Source: Rhodobiaceae bacterium
GTDB lineage: Bacteria; Pseudomonadota; Alphaproteobacteria; Parvibaculales; Parvibaculaceae
Length of the DNA: 5,807 bases
Direction of reading: 5' to 3'
Assembly: GCA_027352645.1 (NCBI GenBank)
Contig: DAIEIL010000073.1
Location: 1-5,807, forward strand
The notes beneath the pieces are model-generated. The model saw only the letters and a list, made by a program, of their open reading frames with translations. It was not told the DNA's origin and did not search any database. This document shows positions 5,477 through 5,807 of the stretch, piece after piece. Both the position numbers and the translations under genes were made by a program. Within the stretch, counting starts at the first letter, position 1. Each line of letters opens with the position of its first letter.

Positions 5477-5807
5477 TCAGGAACCTGCGGAAAACGGCGC
5501 GATGTCGCCCCCGGCCTGCTCCGCCTTGAAACGGGCGACGAAGTCATCGAGTCGGCCTTCGGCAATCGCGGCGCGCAGCCCCGCCATCAACTCCTGGTAA
5601 TAGGCAATGTTGATCCAGCTCACCAGCATGGAGCCCAGCATTTCGCCCGACTTGATCAGGTGATGAAGATAGGCGCGGCTATAGCCGCGCGCGGCGGGGC
5701 ACGAGCTTTCCGCGTCGAGCGGACGCGGGTCTTTCGCGTGGCGCGCATTGCGGAGATTGACGCGGCCGCGCCGCGTGAAGGCGAGGCCGTGACGGCCATT
5801 GCGTGTC
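5477..5807 (-). CDS. tgt: tRNA-guanine transglycosylase, C-terminal 109 residues, zinc site degenerate
   Basis: TGT exchanges guanine-34 for preQ1 in tRNAs for Asp, Asn, His and Tyr, in the queuosine pathway. Only the C-terminal end is in the window; the family has about 370-390 residues. Recognisable blocks, numbered from the first complete codon, are TRNGRHGLAFTRRGRVNLRNA (1-21, written as in the family's RxGxAFTxxGxxNxRNA pattern), PLDAES (29-34), YSRAYLHHLIKSGEMLGSML (42-61) and INIAYYQELMAGLRAAIAEG (65-84). The zinc site of the Zymomonas enzyme (Cys318, Cys320, Cys323, His349) aligns without gaps to Ser34, Cys36, Ala39 and Ile65, so three of the four ligands are gone. The reading frame and the surrounding helix are otherwise well conserved, which argues against simple decay. 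The catalytic aspartates lie outside the window and cannot be checked. The gene ends 72 bases before tRNA-Lys. Confidence 0.93.
   Translation of the reverse strand, partial: TRNGRHGLAFTRRGRVNLRNARHAKDPRPLDAESSCPAARGYSRAYLHHLIKSGEMLGSMLVSWINIAYYQELMAGLRAAIAEGRLDDFVARFKAEQAGGDIAPFSAGS

Overview
The window is a GC-rich chromosomal segment from an alphaproteobacterium. The order cannot be fixed from sequence alone. The assignment rests on the composition, the style of the GlmU, GlmS and TGT sequences, and the dense housekeeping layout. There are no insertion sequences, phage genes, CRISPR arrays or toxin-antitoxin pairs. Every gene except one lies on the minus strand.

Left part (1-3411, minus strand). 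This part encodes amino-sugar nucleotide synthesis. glmU (1572-2930) is followed by glmS (1572 down to the window edge, so its C-terminus is missing). The glmU stop and glmS start share one base (TAATG), so the two are very probably translationally coupled. GlmS makes glucosamine-6-phosphate from fructose-6-phosphate and glutamine. GlmM, not in this window, isomerises it. GlmU then acetylates and uridylylates it to UDP-GlcNAc, the precursor of peptidoglycan and lipid A. Upstream of glmU is a 184-base gap with an AT-rich inverted repeat over a candidate -10 box. Beyond it is a small gene (3115-3411) for a single-pass membrane protein with a very basic Arg/Lys/Pro-rich tail, whose function I do not recognise.

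Middle (3412-4331). A divergent intergenic region leads to the only plus-strand gene, a beta-class carbonic anhydrase (3659-4306). It ends in a compact repeat/hairpin shared with the convergent minus-strand gene.

Right part (4325-5807, minus strand). In transcription order from the right edge there are five items: the 3' end of tgt (queuine/preQ1 tRNA-ribosyltransferase), a tRNA-Lys(UUU) gene with its own promoter and encoded CCA, a GFA-family zinc protein, a perfect 15-bp palindrome overlapping a consensus -10 box, and an unrecognised four-helix membrane protein. TGT modifies tRNAs for Asp, Asn, His and Tyr, not Lys, so its closeness to tRNA-Lys is not functional evidence.

Most of the window is ordinary housekeeping DNA, and I do not see a new multi-gene system. 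The points most worth a second look are the TGT C-terminus, where three of the four canonical zinc ligands are replaced, the palindrome-on-promoter arrangement before the four-helix protein, the inverted repeat at the glmU promoter, and the basic-tailed small membrane protein.
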